A DNA stretch of 64,000 nucleotides from Orbaceae bacterium lpD02. GTDB lineage: Bacteria > Pseudomonadota > Gammaproteobacteria > Enterobacterales > Orbaceae. How positions within the stretch are numbered: the stretch's first letter is position 1; every line of letters begins with the position of its first letter. The stretch is taken from contig CP133960.1 of NCBI GenBank assembly GCA_036251875.1, positions 2,214,258 through 2,278,257 of the forward strand, given 5' to 3'. Below the pieces are notes generated by a model. It saw only the letters and a program-made list of their open reading frames with translations. It was not told the DNA's origin and made no database searches. Below are positions 1-12,264 of the stretch, piece by piece. The translations under genes were made by a program, and so were the position numbers.

Positions 1-1193
<1,193 letters not shown>

Positions 1194-1240
1194 TTATCAA
1201 AATACCTTTCCTCATTTTAATGAGGAAAGAATAAAATAAA

Positions 1241-3343
1241 TTATTTAGCTTTACGTGCTTCAATAATTGCTGTTGCAATATTATTTGGTGCTTCATTGTA
1301 CTTCAAGAACTCCATTGAGTATGAAGCACGACCTTGTGTTTGTGAACGAAGGTCTGTTGCATAACCAAACATTTCAGAAAGTGGAACTTGAGCTTTAACT
1401 GTTTTACCAGTAGCCGTATCTTCCATTCCTTCGATCATACCGCGACGACGGTTTAAATCACCAATAACATCGCCCATATAATCTTCAGGAGTTTCAATTT
1501 CTACTTTCATAATCGGTTCTAAAAGAGCTGGTTTAGCTTTCATGAAGCCTTCTTTAAAGGCCATTGAACCAGCGATTTTAAATGCCATTTCTGATGAGTC
1601 AACATCATGGAAAGAACCATCAAAGATAGTAACTTCAACATCAACAATCGGGTAGCCAGCAAGAACACCATTTTTCATCTGCTCTTGGCAACCTTTGTCA
1701 ACTGCAGGGATATATTCCTTAGGAACAACACCACCAACAATTTCATTATTGAATTTGTAGCCTTCGCCACCAGCAGCTAATGGTTTGATTTTTAACCATA
1801 CATGACCATATTGACCACGACCACCTGACTGACGAACAAATTTACCTTCTTGTTCAACCTCATTACGAATTGTTTCACGGTACGCAACTTGAGGTTTACC
1901 TACGTTTGCTTCCACTTTAAACTCACGTCTCATACGGTCAACGATGATTTCTAAGTGTAGCTCACCCATTCCCGAAATAATGGTTTGACCTGATTCTTCA
2001 TCCGTATGAACGCGGAATGAAGGATCTTCTTGAGCTAGACGACCTAGCGCAATACCCATTTTTTCTTGGTCAGCTTTAGTTTTAGGTTCAACCGCAACAG
2101 AAATTACTGGCTCAGGGAACTCCATTCTTTCAAGGATGATTGGTGCGTTTTCAGCACAAAGCGTATCACCTGTAGTTACGTCTTTGAGGCCGATTGCCGC
2201 AGCAATATCACCAGCACGAACTTCTTTAATTTCTTCACGCTTATTAGCATGCATCTGAACGATACGACCAAAACGCTCTTTCTTATCTTTAACTGAGTTA
2301 AGTACTGTATCACCAGAATTAACAACCCCAGAATAGACACGGAAGAATGTTAAGTTACCAACAAATGGGTCGGTTGCAATTTTAAATGCAAGAGCAGAAA
2401 ATGGTTCATCATCACTTGAATGACGTTCTGCTGGTTGACCGTTTTGTAATTCACCGTTAATAGCAGGAACATCGGTTGGTGCAGGTAAATACTCAACAAC
2501 AGCATCAAGCATAAACTGAACGCCCTTGTTTTTAAATGCACTACCACAAGTTACTAAAATGATCTCGCTAGCAAGTACTCGCTGACGTAGAGCTGATTTA
2601 ATCTCATCTTCAGTTAGTTCTTCACCACCAAGGTATTTTTCCATTAAATCTTCATTAGCTTCAGCAGCAGCTTCAACTAAATGTGCACGGTATTCTTCAA
2701 CTTGATCGACCATATCAGCCGGTACATCTTCATAAGTAAATGTAACGCCCTGATCTGCATCATTCCAGTTAATTGCTTTACGTTTTAATAAGTCAATTAC
2801 ACCAGTGAATTTTTCTTCTGCACCGATAGGTAACACCAGCGGAACTGGAACAGCCGCTAAACGTGTTTTGATCTGCTCAACAACACGTAAGAAATTAGCA
2901 CCCATTCGATCCATTTTATTTACGAATGCAATACGTGGTACTTTATATTTATTTGCTTGGCGCCATACTGTTTCTGACTGCGGTTGAACACCACCTACAG
3001 CGCAGTAAACCATTACCGCACCATCAAGTACACGCATAGAACGTTCTACTTCGATAGTAAAGTCAACGTGTCCCGGGGTGTCGATGATATTCACGCGATG
3101 GGGTTCAAACTGTTTAGCCATACCAGACCAGAACGCAGTGGTCGCCGCAGAGGTAATTGTAATACCTCGCTCTTGTTCTTGTTCCATCCAGTCCATGGTT
3201 GCTGCGCCATCATGAACCTCACCAATTTTATGACTTACACCAGTGTAAAACAAAATACGTTCAGTCGTCGTTGTTTTACCAGCGTCAATATGTGCACTAA
3301 TACCAATGTTACGGTAGCGTGCGATAGGAGTTGTACGAGCCAT
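1241..3343 (-). CDS. fusA: Elongation factor G
   Basis: EF-G is the translocase GTPase that moves tRNAs and mRNA through the ribosome and, with RRF, recycles ribosomes. At 700 residues it has the normal length. The N-terminus [24 protein letters not shown] contains the P-loop [16 protein letters not shown] and NKMDR give the remaining G-domain motifs, and domain IV (around residues 480-605) carries the conserved [11 protein letters not shown] segment. It lies between rpsG and tuf as in E. coli. No fusidic-acid-type change was looked for residue by residue. Confidence 0.98.
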   Translation of the reverse strand: MARTTPIARYRNIGISAHIDAGKTTTTERILFYTGVSHKIGEVHDGAATMDWMEQEQERGITITSAATTAFWSGMAKQFEPHRVNIIDTPGHVDFTIEVERSMRVLDGAVMVYCAVGGVQPQSETVWRQANKYKVPRIAFVNKMDRMGANFLRVVEQIKTRLAAVPVPLVLPIGAEEKFTGVIDLLKRKAINWNDADQGVTFTYEDVPADMVDQVEEYRAHLVEAAAEANEDLMEKYLGGEELTEDEIKSALRQRVLASEIILVTCGSAFKNKGVQFMLDAVVEYLPAPTDVPAINGELQNGQPAERHSSDDEPFSALAFKIATDPFVGNLTFFRVYSGVVNSGDTVLNSVKDKKERFGRIVQMHANKREEIKEVRAGDIAAAIGLKDVTTGDTLCAENAPIILERMEFPEPVISVAVEPKTKADQEKMGIALGRLAQEDPSFRVHTDEESGQTIISGMGELHLEIIVDRMRREFKVEANVGKPQVAYRETIRNEVEQEGKFVRQSGGRGQYGHVWLKIKPLAAGGEGYKFNNEIVGGVVPKEYIPAVDKGCQEQMKNGVLAGYPIVDVEVTIFDGSFHDVDSSEMAFKIAGSMAFKEGFMKAKPALLEPIMKVEIETPEDYMGDVIGDLNRRRGMIEGMEDTATGKTVKAQVPLSEMFGYATDLRSQTQGRASYSMEFLKYNEAPNNIATAIIEARKAK

Positions 3344-3438
3344 ATTAATCCTCTACTTTGGGGTCGTTAATTATGTAATTATCGTTTATTACTTATAAGG
3401 AATTAACGCTATAAGCATTAAAATTCAAACAATTTGAA

Positions 3439-3909
3439 TTACCAACGATAATGAGCAAACGCCCTATTAGCTTCAGCCATGCGATGAACATCTTCACGTT
3501 TCTTAACAGCAGTACCTTTATTTTCAAAAGCATCTGCAAGTTCATTCGCTAAGCGTGAAGCCATTGATTTATCGCCACGTTTACGAGCAGCATCTACAAT
3601 CCAACGCATCGCAAGAGCATTACGACGAACAGGACGTACCTCAACAGGTACTTGGTATGTAGAACCACCAACACGACGAGATTTAACTTCTACAGTTGGT
3701 CTTACGTTATCTAATGCAACTTCAAAAGCTGCTAAATGGTCTTTCCCGCTACGCTGTGCTAGCGTATCAAGAGCTGAATATACAATCGATTCTGCGACAG
3801 ATTTTTTACCATCTATCATTAAAATATTTACAAATTTAGCCAGTAATTCAGAACTGAACTTTGGATCAGGTAGAATCTTTCTTTGACCGGCAATGTGACG
3901 ACGTGGCAT
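3439..3909 (-). CDS. rpsG: 30S ribosomal protein S7
   Basis: S7 nucleates assembly of the 30S head by binding the 3' domain of 16S rRNA. The 156-residue product begins [18 protein letters not shown] and ends [13 protein letters not shown], the typical short form. It is the second gene of the str operon, 116 bp downstream of rpsL. In E. coli S7 binds the rpsL-rpsG intercistronic RNA and represses its own translation. The 116-bp spacer here could host such a site, but I did not fold it convincingly. Confidence 0.98.
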   Translation of the reverse strand: MPRRHIAGQRKILPDPKFSSELLAKFVNILMIDGKKSVAESIVYSALDTLAQRSGKDHLAAFEVALDNVRPTVEVKSRRVGGSTYQVPVEVRPVRRNALAMRWIVDAARKRGDKSMASRLANELADAFENKGTAVKKREDVHRMAEANRAFAHYRW

Positions 3910-4025
3910 TGGAATACTCCGTTTTCTTTCTATTAAGTATAATACTTAAATTTATTTCAGGTTTACCCAAAACTCAAATGAGTTAAATGGAATTATAAAG
4001 TTTGGCCTTACTTAACGGATAACCA

Positions 4026-4421
<396 letters not shown>

Positions 4422-4515
4422 CTATAATTTAAAAAAATAAAATTAAAATTGCTTTTTAGATACGTAAGAATAACTGTACTCAAAAATCCTATAAATATAG
4501 GTTTTGGGTCGCAAG

Positions 4516-4544
4516 ATTCTAGTCCTCAAGGCGCATAATGTCAA
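4516..4544 (-). promoter_or_regulatory. Sigma-70 promoter of the str operon
   Basis: On the minus strand a perfect -35 TTGACA (4544 to 4539) is followed after exactly 17 bases by TAGAAT (4521 to 4516). Transcription would start near 4509 and give a leader of about 110 nt before rpsL. The leader begins with an AT-rich dyad (4485-4500, cctata/tatagg) followed by a run of T. This is the only near-consensus promoter I saw reading into the ribosomal genes. The rest of the 305-bp gap (4401-4705) is AT-rich. Confidence 0.8.
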
Positions 4545-4621
4545 GTTTTTGCTTATGAAATTGATAATATTCTATTTATATAGATAATTACAATAAAAAT
4601 CACCTATCGAAAAAACATTGC

Positions 4622-4631
4622 TACCGCGGTA
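4622..4631. repeat. Perfect 10-bp palindrome TACCGCGGTA
   Basis: A self-complementary decamer lies in the rpsL/ghrA divergent intergenic region and is followed on the plus strand by six T. It lies about 35 bp upstream of the putative ghrA -10 box, a plausible operator position. A stem-loop needs an unpaired loop, so a simple intrinsic terminator is less likely. Function unknown. Confidence 0.35.
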
Positions 4632-4663
4632 TTTTTTCTCATGTAGTATCGACAATTTAATTA

Positions 4664-4669
4664 TATAAT
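4664..4669 (+). promoter_or_regulatory. Putative ghrA -10 element TATAAT
   Basis: A consensus TATAAT hexamer lies 36 bp upstream of the ghrA ATG. No good -35 hexamer is present at 16-18 bp spacing, so this is only a partial promoter call. Confidence 0.35.
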
Positions 4670-4705
4670 AACCAAATTATTTAAATAGTATAAGTGAATA
4701 CGAAC

Positions 4706-5647
4706 ATGAATATTTTGTTTTATCATCCCTTTTTTAATAGTAATGATTGGATTCCATTAATACAGCAACAGCTACCAGAGGCAATTGTTTACCCCTATTG
4801 TGCTGGTCAAAATCCACCAGCGGATTATGCGTTAATCTGGAAGCCAAATCATGAAATGTTAGCTCATCGGCATGATCTTAAAGCAATCTTTGCCTTAGGT
4901 GCTGGTGTTGATGCTATTTTAGATCAACTACAACAGACGCCAGATTTATTACCTAAGAATGTCCCGCTTTATCGCCTTGAAGATGCAGGCATGGCATTAC
5001 AGATGCAAGAATATACAATTGCGATTGTTATGCGCTATTTTCGTCGGTTAGATGAATATTACCAGCAACAAATTATGCAGCAATGGCGTTTTCTACCTCC
5101 ACATCAATATGATCAGTTTATTATCGGTGTCATGGGATTAGGTGTGCTGGGCGCTCAAGTTGCTAAGCGCTTAGCAAGTTTAGGTTTTAAAGTAAAAGGT
5201 TGGAGTTATTCGTTAAAATCTATTGCTGGAATTGATTGTTATCACCATGATCAACTTGATATATTTTTATCTGGTACTAAATTGCTTATTAATTTATTGC
5301 CGAGTACGCAAGAGACACAAGGTATCTTAAATAAACAGTTATTTTGTAAACTCGCAGATGATTCTTATCTTATTAATATTGCGCGAGGAAAACACCTTGT
5401 CAAAGCTGATCTACTGTCGGCTATAAGCAGTAATAAAATAAAAGCGGCAACACTGGATGTGTTTGCTCAAGAACCTTTACCAAAAGACGACTCTTTTTGG
5501 GATAATAAGGCAATAACAATAACCCCCCACATTTCAGCGCTAACTAAAGCGGAAATTGCGGTCCCTCAAATTATTGAAAAAATTCACCGTATAGAACGAG
5601 GTGAGAAAGTTGTTGAAGGATTGATTGATTTTAATAAAGGATACTAA
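4706..5647 (+). CDS. ghrA: Glyoxylate/hydroxypyruvate reductase A
   Basis: This is a D-2-hydroxyacid dehydrogenase that reduces glyoxylate to glycolate and hydroxypyruvate to glycerate with NAD(P)H. The ATG at 4706 (MNILFYHPFF) matches the family N-terminus; an in-frame GTG at 4694 is less likely. The Rossmann motif GVMGLGVLGAQVAKRL lies in the middle of the protein. The catalytic Arg (INIARGKHLV), Glu (FAQEPLP) and His (TPHISAL) are visible in the expected order. The product is 313 residues, as in E. coli (about 312). One base separates its stop from ycdX, an arrangement also found in E. coli, so the two are probably co-transcribed. Confidence 0.93.
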   Translation: MNILFYHPFFNSNDWIPLIQQQLPEAIVYPYCAGQNPPADYALIWKPNHEMLAHRHDLKAIFALGAGVDAILDQLQQTPDLLPKNVPLYRLEDAGMALQMQEYTIAIVMRYFRRLDEYYQQQIMQQWRFLPPHQYDQFIIGVMGLGVLGAQVAKRLASLGFKVKGWSYSLKSIAGIDCYHHDQLDIFLSGTKLLINLLPSTQETQGILNKQLFCKLADDSYLINIARGKHLVKADLLSAISSNKIKAATLDVFAQEPLPKDDSFWDNKAITITPHISALTKAEIAVPQIIEKIHRIERGEKVVEGLIDFNKGY

Positions 5648-5648
5648 T

Positions 5649-6386
5649 ATGCAGTACTTAACCGATCTTCATATGCACACCGTGGCAAGCAGCCATGCTT
5701 ATAGCACTATGGATGAGTATATTGCGCAAGCAAAGATTAAAGGCCTAAAATTAATTGCAATCACTAACCATGGTATGGCATTAGGTGATAGTCCGCACCG
5801 TTGGCATTTTGTTAATATGCGGATTATTCCACGAATTGTTGATGGGATTGGTATTTTGCGAGGGATTGAGGCGAATATTTTGAATCTACAAGGTGATATT
5901 GATTGCGATGATGGCATGTATCGGGAGCTTGATCTGGTTATCGCTGGCTTTCATGACCCCGCACTCGGTCCAGATAATATCGATAAAAATACCGAAGCTT
6001 TAATTGCTACGATTAAAAATCCCAAGGTAAATATTATTAGTCATCCCGGTAATCCAAAGTATCCGATTCATATACATGAAGTGGCCAAGGCGGCAAAAGA
6101 GTATCACGTTGCACTTGAAATTAATAATTCATCGTTTATCTCACGCAAAGGAAGCGATGATAATTGTCGCAAGATCGCCCAAGCAGTAAAAAATGTTGGT
6201 GGTATGATTTCATTCGGTTCTGATTCGCACATTGCTTATAATGTAGGGAATTTTGCTCACTGCTTAGAACTGATTAAAGATATTACCTTCCCGCCAGAAC
6301 AAATCATTAATCGTAGCCCACAGGCGGTAATTGAATTTTTAGCAATAAAAACAGATCGTTATATCGAAGAATTGGCTTCACTGTAG
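5649..6386 (+). CDS. ycdX: PHP-family zinc phosphatase YcdX
   Basis: YcdX is a trinuclear-zinc PHP-domain phosphatase, in E. coli linked to swarming and pyridoxal phosphate hydrolysis. The 245-residue product begins MQYLTDLHMHTVASSHAYST, which carries the first metal-binding HxH. Further metal ligands are visible in TNHGMALGDSPHRWHF, SHPGNPKYPI and GSDSHIAYNVG. The start at 5649 is supported by an AAAGGA ribosome site at 5636-5641 and by a one-base gap to ghrA. Gene order with ghrA supports the assignment. Confidence 0.92.
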   Translation: MQYLTDLHMHTVASSHAYSTMDEYIAQAKIKGLKLIAITNHGMALGDSPHRWHFVNMRIIPRIVDGIGILRGIEANILNLQGDIDCDDGMYRELDLVIAGFHDPALGPDNIDKNTEALIATIKNPKVNIISHPGNPKYPIHIHEVAKAAKEYHVALEINNSSFISRKGSDDNCRKIAQAVKNVGGMISFGSDSHIAYNVGNFAHCLELIKDITFPPEQIINRSPQAVIEFLAIKTDRYIEELASL

Positions 6387-6478
6387 TATGCATCCAATAG
6401 TTATTGGACGCTAAACTTTTTGTGTACAATACAGATAACGATTTTCTCGTCATCAATATGATAAAGATGAGCAGTGGT

Positions 6479-6510
6479 AGTGAAAGTGAGTAATCTGCTC
6501 ACCTTCACTC
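6479..6510. terminator. Stem-loop between convergent ycdX and adeP
   Basis: The stem agtgaa-a-gtgag / ctcac-c-ttcact has one internal mismatch and a seven-base loop. It sits between two convergent genes and may serve both. There is no clear T tract on either side, so it may stabilise 3' ends rather than terminate on its own. Confidence 0.45.
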
Positions 6511-6519
6511 GTGCCAGTA

Positions 6520-7845
6520 TTAATGATCGATAAAGATAAATTTTAATACAAATAGTATGGCAACCGTGACAACACAAATATTGAGATCTTTGAATTTGCC
6601 GGTAAATGCTTTTAATACTACGTAGGATATAAAGCCAAGCGCGACGCCCTCTGTGATAGCAAAAGCAAATGGCATCATCAATGCGGTGATAAATGCAGGA
6701 GTGGCTTCAGTTAAATCGTGCCAATCAACTTTGACAAGGCTTGACATCATTAAAATGCCGACAAAAATTAATGCCCCCGATGTTGCATAACTTGGTACAA
6801 TATGCGCTAGCGGTGAAAAGAAAATAACTAATAAGAATAAAATTCCGACGACAACAGACGTCAAACCTGTACGGCCGCCAACTGAAACACCAGCAGAACT
6901 CTCAATATAAGTTAGCACTGAGGAGGTACCAAATAAACCACCGATAGTAGAGCTAAAGCTGTCAACTAATAGCGCTTGACGCATTTTGGGGAAACGCCCT
7001 TTACTGTCAGCAATTCCCGCCTTATCTGTTACAGCCAAAATAGTGCCCGACGAGTCAAAAAGACTGACAATCATGATTGAGAAAATAATGCCAGTCATGG
7101 CAATGTTTAAAGAGCCGACCAAATCGACGTGTCCAACCACAGTTGTTACATCAGGTGGAAGCGAAACAATGCCTTCGTAATGGATATTAGGATCAAGCCA
7201 TAATCCTAACAATGAAATTAATAAAATCGAAATAAGTACTGCCGCATGGAAATTACGTGCCGCCAAAATAATGATCACAAAAAAACCGAGGGAGCCTAAT
7301 AAGACAGGAAGGGATAAAATATCACCCATCGTTAATAACGTGGCAGGAGATGGTGCAATTAGCCCCATATTCTTAAAGCCCATAAATGCAATAAATAAGC
7401 CAATACCCGCACTAATTCCTGCACGCAAACATGGGGGAATATTTGAAATTAGCCAATGGCGGACTTTAAATAAAGATAAAAGGAAAAATAATAAAGAGCC
7501 CCAAAAAATTGCCCCCATCCCGACTTCCCAAGAGTATTTAGAACAAATGCTAAAGGCAAAAAAAGCATTAAGCCCCATTGCTGGTGCCAGCGCGATAGGT
7601 AAGTTTGCCGCAAGCCCCATCAAAATCGAGGCAAAAGCAGTAACTAAACAGGTTAATACAAATACAGCTTTTTGATCCATACCCGTTACGCTAAGGATTT
7701 CTGGGTTGACAAAAATAATATAAACCATGGTTAGGAATGTTGTACCACCAGCAATAATTTCTGTTCCAATAGTTGTTTTTTTTTCTTTTAGTTGAAAAAT
7801 TCTCTCAATTAAAGGACGACTCTGGTTAGATTGTAGATCACTCAT
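6520..7845 (-). CDS. adeP: Adenine permease, NCS2/AzgA family
   Basis: This is a proton-linked purine importer in the inner membrane. The 441-residue product has about a dozen hydrophobic segments and family blocks such as TTFLTMVYIIFVNPEIL, LAPAMGLNAFFAF, SLFDSSGTILAVTDKAG and GRTGLTSVVVGILFLL. It resembles E. coli AdeP (PurP) more than the guanine permeases GhxP/GhxQ, notably ending in a short LKFIFIDH tail. Family is near certain; adenine as substrate is inferred from that resemblance. The gene stands alone between ycdX (convergent) and ybaL. Confidence 0.9.
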   Translation of the reverse strand: MSDLQSNQSRPLIERIFQLKEKKTTIGTEIIAGGTTFLTMVYIIFVNPEILSVTGMDQKAVFVLTCLVTAFASILMGLAANLPIALAPAMGLNAFFAFSICSKYSWEVGMGAIFWGSLLFFLLSLFKVRHWLISNIPPCLRAGISAGIGLFIAFMGFKNMGLIAPSPATLLTMGDILSLPVLLGSLGFFVIIILAARNFHAAVLISILLISLLGLWLDPNIHYEGIVSLPPDVTTVVGHVDLVGSLNIAMTGIIFSIMIVSLFDSSGTILAVTDKAGIADSKGRFPKMRQALLVDSFSSTIGGLFGTSSVLTYIESSAGVSVGGRTGLTSVVVGILFLLVIFFSPLAHIVPSYATSGALIFVGILMMSSLVKVDWHDLTEATPAFITALMMPFAFAITEGVALGFISYVVLKAFTGKFKDLNICVVTVAILFVLKFIFIDH

Positions 7846-7920
7846 AAATAAACCTAAATTAAAATGAAATAAATGACCTCGCCATTATTAACAGATTTTC
7901 AACGAGGTCAAGCAATATAA

Positions 7921-9690
7921 TTAGATAGGACTGCCATCTCCTTCAGGAAGATTGGCATTAATAGGAATATCTATTTTTTGTTCTTTTCCTGGTTCAGGCT
8001 CTGTTATGTTACCGTCTTCCCCTTGTATTTCGGTTGGTTCAAGATGCATTAATCCCAAAATATGTTTAGCAACTTCCTCTTCACCAGTGATAACCCCAGT
8101 TGCTCCGTGCTCTGCAATATATTCGGCCTCATCATCGTAGAAAGCTCGAACATAGATAGCAAGGTCGGGCCTTGATTCACGGGCTTGCGAGCAAATCTCA
8201 CCCGCTTCATAGCCATTTGGAGTGGAAATAATAAGCCAGCGAGCAGTTTTAAGTTGAGCAAGCTCTAATGTTTCTGGTTTTGACGCATTACCAAATACTG
8301 CGATTACACCTTCATTACGTAATTGTTCTATCAATGTTAGTGAATTATCTACCACGATAAGGGGAATATTTCTGCGTTTTAACTGTCTTGCAATCGTACT
8401 CCCTAATCGACCGTGGCCAACCAAAATAGCATGCTCCTGAAGACCTTGTGGAACCAGTTGGTTAATTACGGCAAGAGGGTCAATAATTTTATCGACAATA
8501 CTTTCGGTTCTAGATAAATAGTGCTCAACTAAATTAAAAATAAAGGGGTTAAATACGATAGATATAATGGCTCCAGCTAAAATTAAGCTATAAGCTTCAT
8601 CAGGAAATACGCCCAGCAATTTACCTAAAGCGGCTAAGATGAAAGCAAATTCACCAATTTGGGCAAGACTTGCTGAAATCGTTAGCGCGGTACGCTTAGT
8701 ATGACCAAATACTCGAACAATAAAATAGGCAGCAATCGATTTACCAAAAATAATAATAATGACTGTAGAGATTGTTGCTAATGGATATTCAATTAAAATA
8801 TGTGGGTCAAATAACATACCAACAGAAACAAAAAAGAGCACAGCAAATGCGTCTTTTAATGGCAAAATGTTGTGGGCTGCGCGATGGCTCAGTTCGGATT
8901 CGGTTAAGGCCATGCCAGCAAAAAATGCTCCTAATGCAAATGACGCACCAAATAGTTGCACTGCTGCAAGGGCGATACCAAGTGCGATACCTAAAACCGA
9001 TAAGGTAAATAGTTCTTCCGAGCCCGTACTTGCGCTTTTAGCGAGTAGCCAAGGGATCACTCTTCGGCCGACGATTATCATAAGCACAATAAATATAATT
9101 ACTAAGCCTACTGTTTTGGTAATCTGGATGACAATATTCCAAAAATTAACATGAGCGTTGTCGTCCATCATTGTAACAATTGGGGGAAGTAGCACCAAGG
9201 TTAATACCATTGCAAGATCTTCAACAATTAACCAGCCAATAGCAATCCGGCCTCGTTTGCTTTCTATCAAATCTCGCTCTTCAAGAGCTCGCAATAAAAC
9301 GACAGTACTTGCGGTCGATAAGCAAAGACCGAAGACCAACCCCGTCGTTATTGACCAACCAATAATCGAAGATAATCCTATCCCAAGTAACGTTGCGACA
9401 GTGATTTGTACTACCGCACCAGGAATGGCTATTGACTTTACTGCAAGTAAATCTTTGATTGAAAAATGTAAACCAACAGCAAACATCAACAAAATGACAC
9501 CAATTTCGGCTAATTGACTAATTATTGTGGTGTCGGCAACATATCCTGGCGTTGCAGGACCAAATATAATCCCAGCAATAAGGTAGCCGACTAAAGGTGA
9601 AATACGTAATTTATTTGCTAACATGCCCAAGATTGCGGCTAAAACAATCCCGCCAATAATTGCTGCAAGTAACGGTCCCGTATCATGCAT
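7921..9690 (-). CDS. ybaL: CPA2-family cation/proton antiporter YbaL (Kef-type)
   Basis: This is a monovalent cation:proton antiporter of the Kef/CPA2 class in the inner membrane. It has an N-terminal membrane domain of about twelve segments with GLCLSTASTVVLLRALEERD and SFALGAFFAGMALTESELSHRAA (the acidic residue of the transport site). A C-terminal cytoplasmic TrkA-N domain (HAILVGHGRLGSTIARQL, a Rossmann fold) starts near residue 415. The start is set at ATG 9690 because AAGGAGG lies 5-6 bases upstream; the GTG at 9696 would sit inside that ribosome site. At 589 residues it exceeds E. coli YbaL (558) by a hydrophilic C-terminal tail. Confidence 0.92.
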   Translation of the reverse strand: MHDTGPLLAAIIGGIVLAAILGMLANKLRISPLVGYLIAGIIFGPATPGYVADTTIISQLAEIGVILLMFAVGLHFSIKDLLAVKSIAIPGAVVQITVATLLGIGLSSIIGWSITTGLVFGLCLSTASTVVLLRALEERDLIESKRGRIAIGWLIVEDLAMVLTLVLLPPIVTMMDDNAHVNFWNIVIQITKTVGLVIIFIVLMIIVGRRVIPWLLAKSASTGSEELFTLSVLGIALGIALAAVQLFGASFALGAFFAGMALTESELSHRAAHNILPLKDAFAVLFFVSVGMLFDPHILIEYPLATISTVIIIIFGKSIAAYFIVRVFGHTKRTALTISASLAQIGEFAFILAALGKLLGVFPDEAYSLILAGAIISIVFNPFIFNLVEHYLSRTESIVDKIIDPLAVINQLVPQGLQEHAILVGHGRLGSTIARQLKRRNIPLIVVDNSLTLIEQLRNEGVIAVFGNASKPETLELAQLKTARWLIISTPNGYEAGEICSQARESRPDLAIYVRAFYDDEAEYIAEHGATGVITGEEEVAKHILGLMHLEPTEIQGEDGNITEPEPGKEQKIDIPINANLPEGDGSPI

Positions 9691-9846
9691 TTCCACCTCC
9701 TTAAAATTGCGCTAACTCTATATTGAACCACGCTAGTTTAGCGTATTTTTACTGTTTTTTGTTAAATATTTTGCTATTTTAGTGATAAGCAATAAATGCA
9801 GGTAGTGAGATTAGTTATTGATACCATTATTATTTTTATACTATGA

Positions 9847-9869
9847 ATAGGAAGGCAAAGCCTTCCTAT
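9847..9869. terminator. Perfect stem-loop downstream of yoaE
   Basis: A 10-bp perfect stem (ATAGGAAGGC / GCCTTCCTAT) with loop AAA lies 10 bp after the yoaE stop. No U tract follows on the minus strand, so it is a 3'-end hairpin or a weak terminator. Confidence 0.5.
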
Positions 9870-9878
9870 CGTGAGGGA

Positions 9879-11453
9879 TCAGATTTGGTACTCAGCATAA
9901 TCAGTATGGGTAATTTTTACTTTAATGATACGGTGGCTTTCTACTTCCAGAATTTCAAATAAATAATCGTCAAATTGAATTATTTCGGCCACTTCAGGGA
10001 TGTGTTGTGATTGCTCCATTAAGAGTCCGGCAAGAGTATGGTACTCTCGCTTATCATCAAGTTTTAAAGGCACAAAACGAACCAGTTCTTCTAACGGCGT
10101 ATAACCATTAGCAATCCAGCATCTTTCGCCACAGCATTGAATATCGTGTCTAACATCAATACCGCCATTTTCAGTTGGAAATTCACCCGCAATAGTCTCT
10201 GTTATATCAGTAACCGAGACGATACCTTGCATGGCCCCAAATTCATCAACAACAAAGGCAAAGTGAGTTTTTGCATTTTTGAATTGTTCAAGCGCGACAA
10301 GCAGTGATATCGTTTCTGGGAAAATCAACGGCTGCTTAATAAGTTTCGCTATCGAGATATCATGATGATTATGCAAAACCTCTTTTAATAAATCATTGAC
10401 CTGTATGATGCCCAAAGGCTCATCTATCGATGCGTTATCCGTTACAATAAGTCGGGTATGTTGGTTTTCTGTTATTTCCTTTAAAATTTCTTCTCGATCA
10501 TCATTGATATTAATCATCTTAATATTATGTCTTGATGTCATAATACTACTGACCGAACGTTGAGCTAAGCCTAATACCCGTTCAATCATACTCAATTCTT
10601 GTGCATTAAATGCCGCGTTGTTTCCAGCATCAGCAATTAAATCCTTGGTATTACTATCCAGTTCTTCGTGTTCAACATCGCCTTTTAATAAACTTAATAC
10701 TGCCTCAGCAGTGCGTTCCCTTAATGGCTTTTTACTTAGAAAACGTCGACGATTAAAGCTTGCCATTTGATTAAAAAATTCAATAAGAATAGAAAACCCA
10801 ATTGCTGCATACAGATATTCTTTTGGAATAGAGAAACCAAAACCTTCCGCAATCAAGCTAAATCCTATCATTAATAAAAAACTAAGGCATAGTATGACTA
10901 TTGTTGGATGCACGTTAACAAAATTAGCAAGGGGTTTACTGGCGATCATCATGATAACCATTGCAATACAAACGGCGACTATCATTACAGGGACATGTTC
11001 AACCATACCAACAGCAGTTATTACCGAATCTAGCGAAAAGACGGCATCAAGTACCACTATTTGTGCTACGACAGTCCAAAAGTGAGAGGTTTTTTTCTGT
11101 TTTGATGAACCGTGAGATTTGCCTTCTAACCGCTCATTTAATTCCATTGTCGCTTTAAACAGCAAGAAAGCACCACCAATTAGCATAATTAACTGTCGGG
11201 CATTAAAGCTAACTCCTAAAGCTGAAAATAGTGGCGCTTTTAATGTCACTAACCAACCCGTAAACATTAATAAAATGATGCGCATAATGAGCGCTAAGGA
11301 TAGACCTGTTATTCGGGCATGGTCACGTCGTTCAGGGGGCAGTTTTTCAGCTAGAATTGCAATAAATACAATATTATCAATACCAAGAACGATTTCGAGC
11401 ACAATCAGTGTTGATAGTCCAATCCAAATCGTAGGATCCATGATCCATTCCAT
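9879..11453 (-). CDS. yoaE: TerC-family membrane protein with CBS and CorC/HlyC domains (YoaE-like)
   Basis: An inner membrane protein of unresolved function, probably metal-ion related. The N-terminal TerC domain (about residues 1-240, seven hydrophobic segments) carries the family acidic motifs [19 protein letters not shown] and [17 protein letters not shown]. Two CBS repeats follow around 290-410, then a CorC_HlyC transporter-associated domain to the C-terminus. E. coli YoaE has the same order and about the same length (518 against 524 here). The ATG at 11453 ([10 protein letters not shown]) matches YoaE; a TTG at 11501 would add 16 residues with no family support. The ribosome site before 11453 is weak. 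Confidence 0.88.
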   Translation of the reverse strand: MEWIMDPTIWIGLSTLIVLEIVLGIDNIVFIAILAEKLPPERRDHARITGLSLALIMRIILLMFTGWLVTLKAPLFSALGVSFNARQLIMLIGGAFLLFKATMELNERLEGKSHGSSKQKKTSHFWTVVAQIVVLDAVFSLDSVITAVGMVEHVPVMIVAVCIAMVIMMIASKPLANFVNVHPTIVILCLSFLLMIGFSLIAEGFGFSIPKEYLYAAIGFSILIEFFNQMASFNRRRFLSKKPLRERTAEAVLSLLKGDVEHEELDSNTKDLIADAGNNAAFNAQELSMIERVLGLAQRSVSSIMTSRHNIKMININDDREEILKEITENQHTRLIVTDNASIDEPLGIIQVNDLLKEVLHNHHDISIAKLIKQPLIFPETISLLVALEQFKNAKTHFAFVVDEFGAMQGIVSVTDITETIAGEFPTENGGIDVRHDIQCCGERCWIANGYTPLEELVRFVPLKLDDKREYHTLAGLLMEQSQHIPEVAEIIQFDDYLFEILEVESHRIIKVKITHTDYAEYQI

Positions 11454-11709
11454 ATGTCGGGTGGTTACCTTTTTATTATACAGCACATGCTGAACCGCCA
11501 ATTTTGGACGTAATTATTTATTAAATCAATGATAATTTTATAAAAAATGTAATTATAATAAATATTTTTCCTCTACAAAAAAATAATTTATTTTATTTTT
11601 AATAAAATCAAATAATTAAAAAATAAAAAGTAAGTAAACAAAGATAGGTATCACTTATTTTTTTTAGTACAATTAGATAGTTCATTTTTACCTATAAAAG
11701 GAAACGCAA

Positions 11710-11994
11710 ATGTTAACTGTGAATGACTATTTTACTGGCAAAGTAAAATCAATTGGTTTTACTAATGCAAACAGCGGTGAATCAAGTATTGGTGTAATGA
11801 TGCCCGGTGAATATACCTTTAGTACGAATAACCCAGAAGAGATAACAATTATTTCTGGTTCATTAAATGTTTTATTACCTTCAGCAAAAGATTGGCAAAT
11901 TTTGCAAGCAGGGCAGGTGTTTCATATTCAAGGTAAAAGTGAGTTCCATATACAAGTTGCTGAGCCGACAGCTTACCTTTGTCGTTATTTGTGA
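11710..11994 (+). CDS. ppnP: Pyrimidine/purine nucleoside phosphorylase (YaiE)
   Basis: PpnP is a small cupin-fold enzyme that phosphorolyses several nucleosides to base and ribose-1-phosphate. The 94-residue product matches the family end to end: [37 protein letters not shown] and the terminal [17 protein letters not shown]. An AAAAGGAAA ribosome site precedes the ATG. It stands alone, divergent from yoaE and convergent with the sap operon. Confidence 0.95.
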   Translation: MLTVNDYFTGKVKSIGFTNANSGESSIGVMMPGEYTFSTNNPEEITIISGSLNVLLPSAKDWQILQAGQVFHIQGKSEFHIQVAEPTAYLCRYL

Positions 11995-12264
11995 TCCAAC
12001 GCTATTTTCTTTGCTTTGCATTATATTAAGAATCATTCCTATAGAATGGCACTTCGTACAAAGAAGATGTCATTTTTTTGCTTCTCATTACGATTCAATC
12101 TCAATTTGCTTTGATTCACTAGTTTTATTTCGATTGCATTTTTATACTGCAATCAAAATAAATATAAAGTAATCGGCTCATCATTTATTACCATCGCTAA
12201 TTGGTATTACATCTATTTTTATCAAATCGAAATGCAAAGAAAAGATATTCACTTAATATGAATG

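Noticed and set aside
8759-9517. Plus-strand frames of 119-131 codons inside ybaL
   Set aside because: Antisense to a well-conserved antiporter gene; Ser/Ala/Ile-rich low-information translations typical of reverse frames.
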